Positions 10,652 through 20,118 of a DNA stretch of 64,000 nt are shown here, one piece after another. Position 1 is the first letter of the stretch, and each line of letters starts with the position of its first letter. Origin of the DNA: an uncultured Phocaeicola sp. (GTDB lineage Bacteria; Bacteroidota; Bacteroidia; Bacteroidales; Bacteroidaceae). The position numbers were made by a program, and so were the translations under genes. The stretch lies in NCBI GenBank assembly GCA_947581855.1, contig CANPVZ010000003.1, positions 183,415-247,414 on the forward strand, given 5' to 3'. A model generated the notes under the pieces. That model made no database searches. It saw only the letters and a program-made list of their open reading frames with translations, and was not told the origin of the DNA.

Positions 10652-10909
10652 ATGGAAGCTAGAAATTTAAGAAAAGAAAGAATGGGTGTTGTTGTGAGCA
10701 ACAAGATGGATAAGACCATTACTGTTGCCGCTAAGTTCAAAGAGAAACACCCGATTTATGGTAAATTCGTTAGCAAAACGAAAAAGTACCATGCTCATGA
10801 CGAAAAGAACGAATGTAATCCTGGAGATACCGTTCGTATTATGGAAACTCGCCCATTGAGCAAAACTAAGAGATGGAGATTAGTAGAAATAATCGAAAGA
10901 GCTAAGTAA
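10652..10909 (+). CDS. rpsQ: 30S ribosomal protein S17 (uS17)
   Basis: An OB-fold S17 with [37 protein letters not shown] and [16 protein letters not shown]. An ATG at 10643 would add three residues (MVL). The ATG at 10652 begins [10 protein letters not shown], which fits the usual family start better, so I chose it; the alternative cannot be excluded. It follows rpmC directly and is 2 nt from rplN. Confidence 0.97.
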   Translation: MEARNLRKERMGVVVSNKMDKTITVAAKFKEKHPIYGKFVSKTKKYHAHDEKNECNPGDTVRIMETRPLSKTKRWRLVEIIERAK

Positions 10910-10911
10910 TT

Positions 10912-11277
10912 ATGATACAAGCAGAATCCAGACTTACAGTGTGTGATAATAGTGGCGCAAAAGAAGCTCTTTGTATTCGCGTTTTAGGCGGTACAAAGAG
11001 ACGTTATGCGTCTGTTGGGGATGTAATTGTTGTTTCAGTAAAGAGCGTTATCCCCTCAAGTGATATTAAAAAAGGTGCAGTGTCTAAAGCTTTGATTGTA
11101 CGTACTAAGAAAGAGATTCGTCGTACTGACGGCTCTTATATTCGTTTTGATGATAATGCTTGTGTACTATTGAATAACGCAGGTGAAATTAGAGGTAGTC
11201 GTATTTTCGGTCCGGTAGCAAGAGAACTTCGTGCTGCAAACATGAAAGTTGTATCATTGGCACCAGAGGTACTTTAA
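10912..11277 (+). CDS. rplN: 50S ribosomal protein L14 (uL14)
   Basis: A 121-residue L14 with [39 protein letters not shown] and [14 protein letters not shown]14 forms part of the inter-subunit bridges. It lies 2 nt after rpsQ and 20 nt before rplX in the standard order. Confidence 0.99.
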   Translation: MIQAESRLTVCDNSGAKEALCIRVLGGTKRRYASVGDVIVVSVKSVIPSSDIKKGAVSKALIVRTKKEIRRTDGSYIRFDDNACVLLNNAGEIRGSRIFGPVARELRAANMKVVSLAPEVL

Positions 11278-11297
11278 TTTTGTAAAAGATTTAAGTA

Positions 11298-11621
11298 ATG
11301 AGTAAATTACATATAAAAAAGGGCGATACAGTTTACGTTAATTCTGGCGAAGATAAAGGTAAAACTGGTAGCGTGTTAAAGGTTCTTGTTAAGGAAGGTC
11401 GTGCGCTCGTTGAAGGTATCAATATGGTATCTAAAAGCACAAAACCAAGTGCGAAGAATCCTCAGGGTGGTATAGTTAAGCAAGAAGCTCCTATACATAT
11501 CTCTAATTTGAATGTGGTTGATCCAAAGACTGGTAAACCGACACGTGTGGGAAGAAAAATTGGTTCTGATGGAAGAACTTTAGTGCGTTATTCTAAAAAA
11601 TCAGGAGAGGAGATTAAATAA
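11298..11621 (+). CDS. rplX: 50S ribosomal protein L24 (uL24)
   Basis: A 107-residue L24 with an N-terminal KOW motif ([20 protein letters not shown]). L24 is an assembly initiator protein of the 50S subunit. Its end contains AGGAG (11608-11612), a partial Shine-Dalgarno sequence for rplE. Its stop overlaps the rplE start (TAATG). Confidence 0.99.
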   Translation: MSKLHIKKGDTVYVNSGEDKGKTGSVLKVLVKEGRALVEGINMVSKSTKPSAKNPQGGIVKQEAPIHISNLNVVDPKTGKPTRVGRKIGSDGRTLVRYSKKSGEEIK

Positions 11622-12178
11622 TGAGTAATACTGCTAGCCTTAAGAAAGAATATGCAGAGCGCATTGCTCCTGCATTGAAAAATCAATTTCAATATTCTTC
11701 ATCGATGCAGATTCCCGTACTTAAAAAGATTGTGATTAATCAAGGTTTAGGTATGGCTGTTGCTGATAAAAAAATTATTGAAGTTGCTATCAATGAGATG
11801 ACAGCTATTACCGGTCAAAAAGCGGTTGCTACAATCTCTCGTAAAGATATTGCAAATTTTAAGTTGCGTAAGAAAATGCCTATTGGCGTTATGGTAACTT
11901 TGCGTCGTGAAAGAATGTACGAGTTCTTGGAGAAGTTGGTTCGGGTTGCATTACCTCGTATTCGCGACTTTAAAGGAATTGAAAGCAAATTCGATGGAAA
12001 AGGTAACTATACTTTAGGAATTCAAGAACAGATTATTTTCCCTGAGATTAATATTGATAGTATTACTAAAATCTTAGGAATGAATATTACTTTTGTTACT
12101 TCTGCTCAGACGGATGAAGAAGGATATGCATTGCTGAAAGAATTTGGTTTACCTTTTAAAAACGCAAAAAAGAATTAA
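11621..12178 (+). CDS. rplE: 50S ribosomal protein L5 (uL5)
   Basis: A 185-residue L5 with [12 protein letters not shown], the [26 protein letters not shown] block and the C-terminal [12 protein letters not shown]5 binds 5S rRNA and contacts P-site tRNA. It overlaps rplX by one base and has an AGGAG 8 nt upstream of its start. Confidence 0.99.
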   Translation: MSNTASLKKEYAERIAPALKNQFQYSSSMQIPVLKKIVINQGLGMAVADKKIIEVAINEMTAITGQKAVATISRKDIANFKLRKKMPIGVMVTLRRERMYEFLEKLVRVALPRIRDFKGIESKFDGKGNYTLGIQEQIIFPEINIDSITKILGMNITFVTSAQTDEEGYALLKEFGLPFKNAKKN

Positions 12179-12181
12179 GTT

Positions 12182-12481
12182 ATGGCAAAAGAATCAATGA
12201 AAGCTCGGGAAGTTAGAAGAGCTAAACTTGTAGCCAAATACGCGGAAAAACGTGCTGAACTGAAGAAAATTGTGAATACGGGTGAGCCTGCAGAGGCTTA
12301 TGAAGCTGCTCAGAAGTTGCAGTCTCTTCCGAAAAATTCTAATCCCATTCGTTTACACAACCGTTGCAAATTAACGGGACGTCCGAAGGGATATATTCGC
12401 CAATTTGGAATTTCAAGAATTCAGTTCCGTGAAATGGCTTCTAATGGTCTTATTCCGGGAGTGAAAAAAGCAAGCTGGTAA
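12182..12481 (+). CDS. rpsN: 30S ribosomal protein S14 (uS14), zinc-free form
   Basis: A 99-residue S14 with the C-terminal [27 protein letters not shown] block. It is the long form without the paired CxxC motifs of zinc-binding S14, since only one cysteine is present. S14 is a late-binding 30S head protein. It starts 3 nt after rplE. Confidence 0.98.
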   Translation: MAKESMKAREVRRAKLVAKYAEKRAELKKIVNTGEPAEAYEAAQKLQSLPKNSNPIRLHNRCKLTGRPKGYIRQFGISRIQFREMASNGLIPGVKKASW

Positions 12482-12500
12482 TTTTATTTTTTAAATATTG

Positions 12501-12515
12501 TCAGGAGAGTCCTGA
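12501..12515 (+). promoter_or_regulatory. Small hairpin in the rpsN-rpsH gap
   Basis: TCAGGA-gag-TCCTGA, a 6-bp stem with a 3-nt loop, lies 20 nt before rpsH in a 54-nt gap. It could be a control site for S8-type autoregulation, which is known in E. coli but is inference here. Confidence 0.35.
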
Positions 12516-12535
12516 TTAATTTAATAATTATTTAT

Positions 12536-12931
12536 ATGACAGATCCAATAGCAGATTATTTGACGAGGTTGAGAAATGCAATCAGTGCAAAGCACAGAGT
12601 TGTAGAAGTTCCTGCCTCTAATCTTAAAAAGGAGATTACTAAAATCCTTTTTGAAAAAGGCTACATTCTTAATTATAAGTTTGTAGAAGATGGTCCTCAA
12701 GGTACTATTAAAGTAGCTTTGAAGTATGATCCCGTTAATAAAGTTAACGCGATTAAAAAGTTGGAAAGGATATCTACTCCAGGTATGCGTAAGTATACAG
12801 GGTATAAAGATATGCCGAGAGTGATAAATGGATTGGGTATTGCTATAATATCAACATCCAAAGGTGTAATGACAAACAAAGAAGCTGCTGATCTCAAAAT
12901 TGGTGGAGAGGTTCTTTGCTACGTTTATTAA
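12536..12931 (+). CDS. rpsH: 30S ribosomal protein S8 (uS8)
   Basis: A 131-residue S8 starting TDPIADYLTRLRNA and ending in the STSKGVMTNKEA...GGEVLCYVY block that recognises helix 21 of 16S rRNA. S8 represses the spc operon in E. coli. The 54-nt gap upstream, with a short hairpin, is among the longer ones in this part of the cluster. Confidence 0.99.
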   Translation: MTDPIADYLTRLRNAISAKHRVVEVPASNLKKEITKILFEKGYILNYKFVEDGPQGTIKVALKYDPVNKVNAIKKLERISTPGMRKYTGYKDMPRVINGLGIAIISTSKGVMTNKEAADLKIGGEVLCYVY

Positions 12932-12932
12932 T

Positions 12933-12938
12933 AGGAGG
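12933..12938 (+). promoter_or_regulatory. Perfect Shine-Dalgarno AGGAGG before rplF
   Basis: AGGAGG lies 8 nt before the rplF ATG in the 15-nt gap after rpsH, the best spaced of the three perfect sites in this cluster. Confidence 0.75.
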
Positions 12939-12946
12939 ATTTATCT

Positions 12947-13516
12947 ATGTCAAGAATAGGAAAATTACCCATAAGTATTCCAAGTGGAGTAACTGTTACT
13001 TATAAGGATGATATGGTTACTGTAAAGGGAGCCAAAGGTGAGTTGAGCCAGTATGTAAATCCGGCTATTAATGTAGTCGTTGAGAATAGTCACATTGTTT
13101 TGTCTGAGAATGAGCAAGCTATGCTTGATGATCCGAAACAAAAACATGCCTATCACGGTTTGTATCGTGCATTAATTCATAATATGGTTGTTGGCGTGTC
13201 TGTTGGTTATAAGAAAGAATTGGAACTAGTCGGTGTTGGATATCGTGCGTCTAATAACGGTAATATTTTAGAGCTATCCTTAGGCTATACCCATACTATT
13301 TTTATGCAAATGCCTTCAGAAATAAAGGTTGAGACAAAGTCTGAAAGAAATAAGAACCCTCTTATTATATTGGAATCTTGTGACAAACAATTGCTTGGTC
13401 AAGTTTGCTCAAAAATACGTTCTTTCCGTAAGCCTGAACCATACAAAGGTAAGGGTATTAAGTTTGTTGGCGAAGAAATTCGTAGGAAGTCGGGTAAATC
13501 AGCCGGTGCTAAGTAA
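12947..13516 (+). CDS. rplF: 50S ribosomal protein L6 (uL6)
   Basis: A 189-residue L6 with two similar domains, starting SRIGKLPISIPSGVTV and ending with the conserved KPEPYKGKGIKFVGEEIRRKSGKS block. L6 lies near the sarcin-ricin loop. Its start has a perfect AGGAGG at 8 nt, unlike most genes here. Confidence 0.99.
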   Translation: MSRIGKLPISIPSGVTVTYKDDMVTVKGAKGELSQYVNPAINVVVENSHIVLSENEQAMLDDPKQKHAYHGLYRALIHNMVVGVSVGYKKELELVGVGYRASNNGNILELSLGYTHTIFMQMPSEIKVETKSERNKNPLIILESCDKQLLGQVCSKIRSFRKPEPYKGKGIKFVGEEIRRKSGKSAGAK

Positions 13517-13537
13517 TTTACATAAAATTGTATTATC

Positions 13538-13879
13538 ATGACAACAAAATTAGAAAGACGAATCAAGATTAAATATAGAGTACGTAATAAAATTTCGGGT
13601 ACTACTGAACGTCCGCGTATGACTGTTTATAGAAGTAACAAGCAGATTTATGTTCAGGTTATTGATGATTTATCAGGTAAGACTTTGGCTGCCGCTTCTT
13701 CTTTGGGAATGGAAGCGATGCCCAAAAAAGAACAAGCTGCTAGGGTTGGTGAGTTAATCGCTAAAAAATCACAAGAAGCTGGTATTACGACTGTCGTATT
13801 TGACCGTAATGGTTACTTGTATCATGGGAGAGTAAAAGAAGTAGCAGATGCTGCTCGTAACGGTGGACTTAAATTTTAA
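13538..13879 (+). CDS. rplR: 50S ribosomal protein L18 (uL18)
   Basis: A 113-residue L18 with [34 protein letters not shown] and the C-terminal [27 protein letters not shown]18 binds 5S rRNA with L5. It lies 21 nt after rplF and 5 nt before rpsE. Confidence 0.99.
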   Translation: MTTKLERRIKIKYRVRNKISGTTERPRMTVYRSNKQIYVQVIDDLSGKTLAAASSLGMEAMPKKEQAARVGELIAKKSQEAGITTVVFDRNGYLYHGRVKEVADAARNGGLKF

Positions 13880-13884
13880 AGATT

Positions 13885-14400
13885 ATGGCAGTTAATAACA
13901 GAGTTAAGATAACTAACGATATCGAATTAAAAGATAGACTTGTTGCTATCAATCGTGTTACTAAAGTAACGAAAGGCGGTAGAACTTTCAGTTTTTCGGC
14001 AATCGTTGTTGTAGGTAATGAGGATGGTATTATTGGTTGGGGACTTGGCAAAGCCGGTGAAGTAACAGCTGCTATTGCGAAAGGAGTAGAAGCTGCAAAA
14101 AAGAACTTGACTAGGGTGCCCGTTCTTAAAGGAACTGTTCCTCATGAACAATCAGCAAGATTCGGTGGAGCTGAGGTTTTTATTAAGCCTGCGTCTCATG
14201 GTACTGGAGTGGTAGCTGGCGGTGCAATGCGTGCTGTTCTTGAGAGTGTTGGTATTACTGATGTTTTGGCTAAATCGAAAGGTTCTTCAAATCCTCATAA
14301 TTTAGTAAAAGCTACAATCTTAGCTTTAAGTGAAATGAGAGATGCAAGAATGGTTGCCCAAAACAGGGGTATAAGTATGGAAAAAGTATTTAGAGGATAA
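13885..14400 (+). CDS. rpsE: 30S ribosomal protein S5 (uS5)
   Basis: A 171-residue S5 with the N-terminal [34 protein letters not shown] region and the C-terminal [15 protein letters not shown] block. S5 helps maintain decoding accuracy at the back of the 30S body. Its final A overlaps the AGGAGG preceding rpmD. Confidence 0.99.
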   Translation: MAVNNRVKITNDIELKDRLVAINRVTKVTKGGRTFSFSAIVVVGNEDGIIGWGLGKAGEVTAAIAKGVEAAKKNLTRVPVLKGTVPHEQSARFGGAEVFIKPASHGTGVVAGGAMRAVLESVGITDVLAKSKGSSNPHNLVKATILALSEMRDARMVAQNRGISMEKVFRG

Positions 14401-14405
14401 GGAGG
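14400..14405 (+). promoter_or_regulatory. Perfect Shine-Dalgarno AGGAGG before rpmD
   Basis: AGGAGG lies 5 nt before the rpmD ATG and begins at the last base of the rpsE stop codon. It also supports the start chosen for this short gene. Confidence 0.7.
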
Positions 14406-14410
14406 AATTT

Positions 14411-14587
14411 ATGTCAACTATTAAGATTAAACAGACGAAAAGTAGAATAGGTGCACCGATTGATCAGAAAAGAACGCTGGATGCACTTGGACTTCGTAAA
14501 ATGAACCGTGTGGTTGAACGCGAAGCAACTCCTTCAATTCTTGGAATGGTAGAGAAGGTTAAACATCTGGTTACCATTATAAAGTAA
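14411..14587 (+). CDS. rpmD: 50S ribosomal protein L30 (uL30)
   Basis: A short gene of 58 codons between rpsE and rplO. The translation begins STIKIKQTKSRIGAP and contains LDALGLRKMNRVVE, the L30 signature, then ILGMVEKVKHLVTI. Length, composition and position all fit L30. The start is fixed by a perfect Shine-Dalgarno sequence 5 nt upstream. Confidence 0.98.
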   Translation: MSTIKIKQTKSRIGAPIDQKRTLDALGLRKMNRVVEREATPSILGMVEKVKHLVTIIK

Positions 14588-14618
14588 TATATTGTTAATA
14601 TAAAAATTAATTTTCAAT

Positions 14619-15065
14619 ATGAAATTAAATAATTTACAGCCTGCTGCAAGGTCTACGCAAACAAGAAAGAGAGTCGGTCGTGGTCCTGGTTCTGGTTTAG
14701 GCGGAACTTCTACAAGAGGACATAAAGGAGCAAAACAAAGATCTGGATACTCTAAGAAGATCGGTTTTGAAGGTGGTCAGATGCCACTTCAACGTCGTGT
14801 CCCGAAATTTGGATTTAAGAATATCAATAGAGTAGAATATAAGGCGATTAATTTAAGTACTATACAAGCTTTGGCAGATGCTAAAAATTTGACTAAAGTT
14901 GGTTTAGATGACCTTATTGCAGCTGGATTTATTTCTTCAAATCAGTTGGTAAAGATTTTGGGAAATGGTAATTTGACCGCAAAACTTGAAGTAGAAGCAA
15001 ATGCTTTTTCTAAAAGTGCGGTAGCAGCAATTGAAGCTGTTGGTGGTAATGCAGTAAAACTCTGA
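14619..15065 (+). CDS. rplO: 50S ribosomal protein L15 (uL15)
   Basis: A 148-residue L15 with the glycine- and arginine-rich N-terminus RKRVGRGPGSGLGGTSTRGHKGAKQR and the QMPLQRRVPKFGF motif. L15 is a late 50S assembly protein. It lies 31 nt after rpmD and 4 nt before secY. Confidence 0.99.
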   Translation: MKLNNLQPAARSTQTRKRVGRGPGSGLGGTSTRGHKGAKQRSGYSKKIGFEGGQMPLQRRVPKFGFKNINRVEYKAINLSTIQALADAKNLTKVGLDDLIAAGFISSNQLVKILGNGNLTAKLEVEANAFSKSAVAAIEAVGGNAVKL

Positions 15066-15069
15066 TTCA

Positions 15070-16416
15070 ATGAGAAGATCTATTGAAACATTAAAGAATA
15101 TATGGAAAATTGAGGATCTGAGACAACGGATCCTCATCACTGTATTGTTTGTGGCGATATACAGATTTGGTTCATATGTTGTACTTCCGGGTATTAATCC
15201 AAATATGTTGTCACAATTGCACAAACAAACGAGTGAGGGTCTTTTGGCCTTATTGAATATGTTCTCGGGTGGTGCTTTTTCTAACGCGTCTATTTTTGCA
15301 TTAGGAATTATGCCATACATCTCAGCATCCATTGTTATCCAGCTTTTGGCTATCGCTGTGCCGTATTTTCAAAAGTTGCAACGTGAGGGTGAGAGTGGTA
15401 GAAGAAAAATCAATCAGTATACTCGCTATCTAACGATAGCAATTTTGTTGTTCCAGGCTCCTTCCTATTTGCTTAATTTGAAGGCGCAAGCCGGACCTTC
15501 ATTAAATGCTTCATTAGATTGGACATTATTTATGATTACTTCGACCATTATTTTGGCTGCTGGTAGCATGTTTATCTTATGGCTGGGGGAAAGAATTACT
15601 GATAAGGGTATTGGTAATGGTATCTCATTTATAATTTTAGTAGGTATTATTGCCCGTCTTCCTCAATCACTGTTCCAAGAAGTCGTATCACGGATGGCAT
15701 CTCCAGGTGCAGGTGGTCTTATCATGTTCTTATTTGAACTCGTATTTCTATTGCTTGTTATTGCAGCTGCAATAATGTTAGTGCAGGGAACTCGTAAAAT
15801 TCCAGTGCAATATGCAAAGAAAATTGTTGGAAATAAGCAATATGGTGGAGCTCGCCAGTATATACCTCTTAAAGTGAATGCTGCCAATGTAATGCCTATC
15901 ATTTTTGCTCAAGCAATCATGTTTATCCCTATTACTCTTATAGGATTCTCTAATACAGAGAATGCGAGTGGTATTGCGCGTGCATTGATTGATCATACGA
16001 GTTTCGGATATAATTTGGTATTTGCCATATTGATTATAGTTTTTACTTATTTTTATACAGCAATAACTATTAATCCGACTCAGATGGCTGAGGATATGAA
16101 GCGTAATAATGGTTTTATTCCAGGTATTAAACCTGGAAAGAATACAGCGGAGTATATTGATGCAATTATGTCTCGTATAACTTTACCAGGTTCTATTTTT
16201 CTTGCTATTATTGCGATTCTTCCGGCGTTTGCAGGTGTGTTTGGGGTGAAAACTGAATTTGCGCAATTTTTTGGTGGAACTTCATTGTTGATTCTTGTTG
16301 GAGTCGTTTTGGATACTTTGCAGCAAGTGGAGAGTCATTTGTTGATGAGACATTATGATGGTCTATTGAAATCTGGGCGTATTAAAGGGCGTTCGGCTAA
16401 TGTTTCTGCTTATTAA
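15070..16416 (+). CDS. secY: Preprotein translocase subunit SecY
   Basis: A 448-residue integral membrane protein with ten hydrophobic segments. It has the SecY motifs YRFGSYVVLPGINP near TM1, GIMPYISASIVIQLL in TM2, and NPTQMAEDMKRNNGFIPGIKPGKNT in the large cytosolic loop. SecY forms the protein-conducting channel with SecE and SecG. The location in the spc operon after rplO is standard. Confidence 0.99.
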   Translation: MRRSIETLKNIWKIEDLRQRILITVLFVAIYRFGSYVVLPGINPNMLSQLHKQTSEGLLALLNMFSGGAFSNASIFALGIMPYISASIVIQLLAIAVPYFQKLQREGESGRRKINQYTRYLTIAILLFQAPSYLLNLKAQAGPSLNASLDWTLFMITSTIILAAGSMFILWLGERITDKGIGNGISFIILVGIIARLPQSLFQEVVSRMASPGAGGLIMFLFELVFLLLVIAAAIMLVQGTRKIPVQYAKKIVGNKQYGGARQYIPLKVNAANVMPIIFAQAIMFIPITLIGFSNTENASGIARALIDHTSFGYNLVFAILIIVFTYFYTAITINPTQMAEDMKRNNGFIPGIKPGKNTAEYIDAIMSRITLPGSIFLAIIAILPAFAGVFGVKTEFAQFFGGTSLLILVGVVLDTLQQVESHLLMRHYDGLLKSGRIKGRSANVSAY

Positions 16417-16427
16417 GTATATTATCG

Positions 16428-17225
16428 ATGATATTTCTTAAGACTGAAGATGAGATAGAACTACTTCGCCAAAGTAACCTTCTTGTAGGGAAAACTTTGG
16501 GCGAAGTTGCCAAAATGATAAAACCTGGTGTTACAACACGCCAATTGGATAAGCTTGCGGAAGAGTTTATTAGAGATAATGGAGCTATTCCTACATTTAA
16601 AGGCTTTCCAAATCTTAATGGGGATCCTTTTCCAGGAACGTTGTGTACCTCGGTTAATGATCAGGTGGTTCATGGGATACCTAATGACACGCCATTGAAA
16701 GAAGGTGATATTGTATCAGTTGATTGTGGCACTTATATGAACGGTTTTTGTGGTGATTCTGCTTATACATTTTGTGTAGGAGAGGTTGCTCCAGAAATTA
16801 GGGATTTATTGAAAGTCACAAAAGAGGCATTATATTTGGGTATTGAAAATGCTGTTCATGGCAGACGCTTGGGTGATATAGGATTCGCAATCCAGAAATA
16901 TTCTGAAGCTAATTCATACGGTGTCGTTCGTGAATTTGTCGGGCATGGTATTGGAAAAAAAATGCATGAAGATCCTCAAGTTCCTAACTATGGAAAAAGA
17001 GGGTATGGAATATTGTTGAAGAAAGGAATGTGTATTGCAATAGAACCAATGATTACGTTAGGTTCCCGTCAGATCTATATGGAGCCTGATGGGTGGACAG
17101 TAAGAACGCGGGATGGTAAATGTGCTGCTCATTTTGAACATACAATTGCTATCAATCAGGGTAAAGCAGATATTTTGTCTTCATTCGAATATGTAGAACA
17201 AGTTTTAGGAGATAAAGCAATTTAA
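16428..17225 (+). CDS. map: Type I methionine aminopeptidase
   Basis: A 265-residue pita-bread-fold aminopeptidase that removes the initiator methionine from new proteins. The dimetal ligands are visible in order: VDCGTY and GDSAYTF (two Asp), [12 protein letters not shown] (His), IEPM (Glu) and FEHTI (Glu). It lies 11 nt after secY and 1 nt before infA. Confidence 0.98.
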   Translation: MIFLKTEDEIELLRQSNLLVGKTLGEVAKMIKPGVTTRQLDKLAEEFIRDNGAIPTFKGFPNLNGDPFPGTLCTSVNDQVVHGIPNDTPLKEGDIVSVDCGTYMNGFCGDSAYTFCVGEVAPEIRDLLKVTKEALYLGIENAVHGRRLGDIGFAIQKYSEANSYGVVREFVGHGIGKKMHEDPQVPNYGKRGYGILLKKGMCIAIEPMITLGSRQIYMEPDGWTVRTRDGKCAAHFEHTIAINQGKADILSSFEYVEQVLGDKAI

Positions 17226-17226
17226 T

Positions 17227-17445
17227 ATGGCAAAGCAATCCGCAATAGAACAAGATGGAGTAATAGTTGAAGCATTGTCCAATGCAATGTTTCGCGTAGA
17301 ATTAGAAAACGGGCATGAGATTACAGCTCACATCTCAGGCAAGATGAGAATGCATTACATTAAAATATTACCAGGTGATAAAGTAAGGGTAGAAATGTCT
17401 CCCTATGATTTATCTAAGGGTAGAATTGTTTTTAGATATAAATAA
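17227..17445 (+). CDS. infA: Translation initiation factor IF-1
   Basis: A 72-residue S1-like OB-fold protein with the IF-1 pattern [42 protein letters not shown]-1 occupies the A site during initiation. It directly follows map and precedes rpmJ by 13 nt. Confidence 0.99.
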   Translation: MAKQSAIEQDGVIVEALSNAMFRVELENGHEITAHISGKMRMHYIKILPGDKVRVEMSPYDLSKGRIVFRYK

Positions 17446-17458
17446 TACACATAAAGAT

Positions 17459-17575
17459 ATGAAAGTAAGAGCATCATTAAAGAAACGTACGCCGGAATGT
17501 AAAATCGTTAGACGTAATGGCCGTTTGTATGTAATTAACAAGAAAAATCCTAAGTATAAACAACGTCAAGGATAA
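17459..17575 (+). CDS. rpmJ: 50S ribosomal protein L36 (bL36), zinc-free form
   Basis: A short 38-codon gene between infA and rpsM. The translation starts [10 protein letters not shown] and ends NPKYKQRQG, clearly L36. Of the usual C-x2-C-x12-C-x4-H zinc ligands only one cysteine (C14) remains; the other positions are Thr, Asn and Tyr, so it should not bind zinc. Confidence 0.97.
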   Translation: MKVRASLKKRTPECKIVRRNGRLYVINKKNPKYKQRQG

Positions 17576-17608
17576 TTTATTATTTTTGCAAAAAAAATAA
17601 TTTAGTAT

Positions 17609-17989
17609 ATGGCTATAAGAATAGTTGGTGTAGATTTGCCTCAGAATAAGAGAGGCGAGATTGCGTTAACATACGTATATGGTATTGGACGCAGCAGTTC
17701 AGCAAAAATCTTGGATAAGGCTGGTGTTGACAGAGATTTGAAAGTAAAAGACTGGTCAGATGATCAGGCAGCTAAAATCCGTGAAATCATTGGTGCTGAG
17801 TATAAAGTAGAAGGTGATCTTCGTTCAGAAGTGCAATTGAACATTAAGCGATTAATGGATATTGGTTGCTATCGTGGTGTGCGTCATCGTATTGGTCTGC
17901 CGGTTCGTGGTCAGAGCACTAAGAACAACGCTCGTACACGTAAGGGAAGAAAGAAAACAGTTGCAAATAAGAAAAAAGCTACTAAATAA
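17609..17989 (+). CDS. rpsM: 30S ribosomal protein S13 (uS13)
   Basis: A 126-residue S13 starting [26 protein letters not shown], with the conserved C-terminal [22 protein letters not shown] that contacts tRNA. It lies 33 nt after rpmJ at the start of the alpha-type gene group. Confidence 0.99.
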   Translation: MAIRIVGVDLPQNKRGEIALTYVYGIGRSSSAKILDKAGVDRDLKVKDWSDDQAAKIREIIGAEYKVEGDLRSEVQLNIKRLMDIGCYRGVRHRIGLPVRGQSTKNNARTRKGRKKTVANKKKATK

Positions 17990-18000
17990 TAATTGTTGAT

Positions 18001-18390
18001 ATGGCAAAAAAAACAGTCGCAGCTAAAAAGAGAAATGTAAAGGTTGATGCAAATGGACAATTGCATGTTCATTCTTCTTTCAACAATATTATTGTTTCTC
18101 TAGCAAATAGTGAAGGTCAGATTATTTCATGGTCTTCTGCAGGTAAAATGGGATTTAGAGGTTCTAAAAAGAACACTCCTTATGCAGCGCAAATGGCTGC
18201 ACAAGATTGCGCTAAAGTAGCGTATGATCTTGGACTTAGAAAGGTGAAAGCTTATGTTAAAGGACCGGGCAACGGACGGGAGTCAGCTATTAGAACGGTT
18301 CATGGAGCAGGAATTGAAGTTACTGAAATCATTGACGTAACACCGCTTCCACATAACGGTTGTCGTCCTCCTAAGAGAAGAAGAGTATAA
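18001..18390 (+). CDS. rpsK: 30S ribosomal protein S11 (uS11)
   Basis: A 129-residue S11 with [32 protein letters not shown] and a C-terminal [14 protein letters not shown]11 forms part of the 30S platform. It lies 11 nt after rpsM. The next gap, before rpsD, is 115 nt. Confidence 0.99.
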   Translation: MAKKTVAAKKRNVKVDANGQLHVHSSFNNIIVSLANSEGQIISWSSAGKMGFRGSKKNTPYAAQMAAQDCAKVAYDLGLRKVKAYVKGPGNGRESAIRTVHGAGIEVTEIIDVTPLPHNGCRPPKRRRV

Positions 18391-18505
18391 AAGATAACCT
18401 AAATTAGAATGAAACTTGAATTAGTTTTTGGATTGCATTTTCCTTTCTGTAATCGCGGCTGCAACAATTTAAGTTCATTAATAAACAATTAAATTAAGAT
18501 TTAAA

Positions 18506-19111
18506 ATGGCTAGATATACTGGACCAAAATCAAGAATCGCTCGTAAATTTGGTGAAGCTATTTTTGGAGCAGATAAAGTTTTGTCTAAGAGAAATTATCC
18601 TCCTGGACAGCATGGAAACTCTAGAAGAAGAAAAACTTCAGAGTATGGTATCATGTTGGCTGAAAAGCAAAAAGCAAAATATACTTACGGAGTATTGGAA
18701 AAACAATTCCGTAATATGTTTGAAAAGGCAGCGAGTGTAAACGGTATTACCGGTGAAGTTTTGTTGCAAAGCTTAGAGTCTCGTCTCGATAATATTGTAT
18801 TCCGTTTGGGAATTGCTCCAACTCGTGCGGCTGCTCGCCAGCTTGTAGGTCACAAACATATTACGGTTGACGGTAAAGTGGTAAATATTCCTTCTTATTC
18901 AGTAAAACCCGGTCAGCTTGTAGGTGTTCGCGAAAGATCGAAATCATTGGAAGTAATTGCTAATTCACTTGCAGGGTTTAATCACAGCAAATATCCTTGG
19001 TTGGAGTGGGACGAAACAACAAAAGTTGGTAAATTGTTGCATATTCCTGAAAGGGCAGATATTCCTGAGAATATTAAAGAGCATTTGATCGTTGAGTTGT
19101 ACTCTAAATAA
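18506..19111 (+). CDS. rpsD: 30S ribosomal protein S4 (uS4)
   Basis: A 201-residue S4 starting [16 protein letters not shown], with the S4 RNA-binding domain ([13 protein letters not shown]...[17 protein letters not shown]) in the middle. It lacks the N-terminal zinc cysteines found in some S4 proteins. S4 nucleates 30S assembly and represses its own mRNA in several bacteria. The 115-nt leader upstream is unusually long for this operon and is a candidate control region. Confidence 0.99.
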   Translation: MARYTGPKSRIARKFGEAIFGADKVLSKRNYPPGQHGNSRRRKTSEYGIMLAEKQKAKYTYGVLEKQFRNMFEKAASVNGITGEVLLQSLESRLDNIVFRLGIAPTRAAARQLVGHKHITVDGKVVNIPSYSVKPGQLVGVRERSKSLEVIANSLAGFNHSKYPWLEWDETTKVGKLLHIPERADIPENIKEHLIVELYSK

Positions 19112-19122
19112 TAATTAAATTC

Positions 19123-20115
19123 ATGGCGATATTAGCATTTCAAAAACCTGATAAAGTATTAATGTTGGAGGCGGATTCCAAATTTGGTAAGTTTGAATTC
19201 CGTCCGTTGGAGCCCGGTTTTGGTATTACTGTTGGTAATGCTTTGCGCCGTATTCTTTTATCTTCATTGGAGGGATTTGCTATCAACACTATTCGTATTG
19301 AAGGTGTTGAGCACGAATTTTCTACCGTACCTGGAGTGAAAGAGGATGTCACCAACATTATCTTGAATCTGAAGCAAGTAAGATTCAGACAAATAGTAGA
19401 AGAATTTGAGAACGAGAAAGTAAGTATCACTATTGAGAATGCAACAGAATTCAAAGCTGGTGATATCGGTAAGTATTTGACTGGATTTGAAGTGTTAAAT
19501 CCTGAATTGGTTATTTGCCATTTAGATTCAAAAGCAACAATGCAAATCGATCTTACGATTAACAAAGGACGTGGTTATGTTCCAGCTGATGAAAACCGTG
19601 AATTCTGCACCGATGTTAATGTAATTCCTATCGATTCTATTTACACTCCGATTCGTAATGTGAAGTATCAAGTTGAACCGTTCCGTGTTGAACAAAAGAC
19701 TGACTACGATAAACTTGTACTTGAGATTACTACGGATGGTTCCATTCACCCGAAGGAAGCTCTGAAAGAAGCTGCAAAGATACTTATTTATCATTTCATG
19801 TTATTCTCTGATGAAAAGATTACTCTTGAGAATTCAGATGTTGATGGCAATGAAGAGTTTGATGAGGAAGTATTGCATATGCGTCAATTATTGAAGACAA
19901 AGTTAGTGGATATGGATCTTTCTGTACGTGCGCTTAATTGTTTGAAAGCTGCAGATGTAGAGACATTAGGTGACTTGGTTCAATTCAATAAAACAGATTT
20001 GCTGAAATTCAGAAACTTCGGTAAGAAATCGCTTACTGAGCTTGATGATTTGCTCGATAGTCTGAATCTGTCGTTTGGAACTGATATTTCTAAGTATAAA
20101 TTAGATAAAGAATAA
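19123..20115 (+). CDS. rpoA: RNA polymerase alpha subunit
   Basis: A 330-residue alpha subunit. The N-terminal dimerisation domain has [22 protein letters not shown]; the C-terminal domain (about residues 255-320) has [23 protein letters not shown] and the helix-hairpin-helix [10 protein letters not shown]. The C-terminal domain binds UP elements and activators. It lies between rpsD and rplQ. Confidence 0.99.
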   Translation: MAILAFQKPDKVLMLEADSKFGKFEFRPLEPGFGITVGNALRRILLSSLEGFAINTIRIEGVEHEFSTVPGVKEDVTNIILNLKQVRFRQIVEEFENEKVSITIENATEFKAGDIGKYLTGFEVLNPELVICHLDSKATMQIDLTINKGRGYVPADENREFCTDVNVIPIDSIYTPIRNVKYQVEPFRVEQKTDYDKLVLEITTDGSIHPKEALKEAAKILIYHFMLFSDEKITLENSDVDGNEEFDEEVLHMRQLLKTKLVDMDLSVRALNCLKAADVETLGDLVQFNKTDLLKFRNFGKKSLTELDDLLDSLNLSFGTDISKYKLDKE

Positions 20116-20118
20116 AAA

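Noticed and set aside
18440..18480. GTAATCGCGGCTGC in the rpsD leader looks like the complement of the 16S 530-loop region
   Set aside because: The match is short and imperfect, and such a sequence would be antisense to rRNA, with no known role. I treat it as chance.
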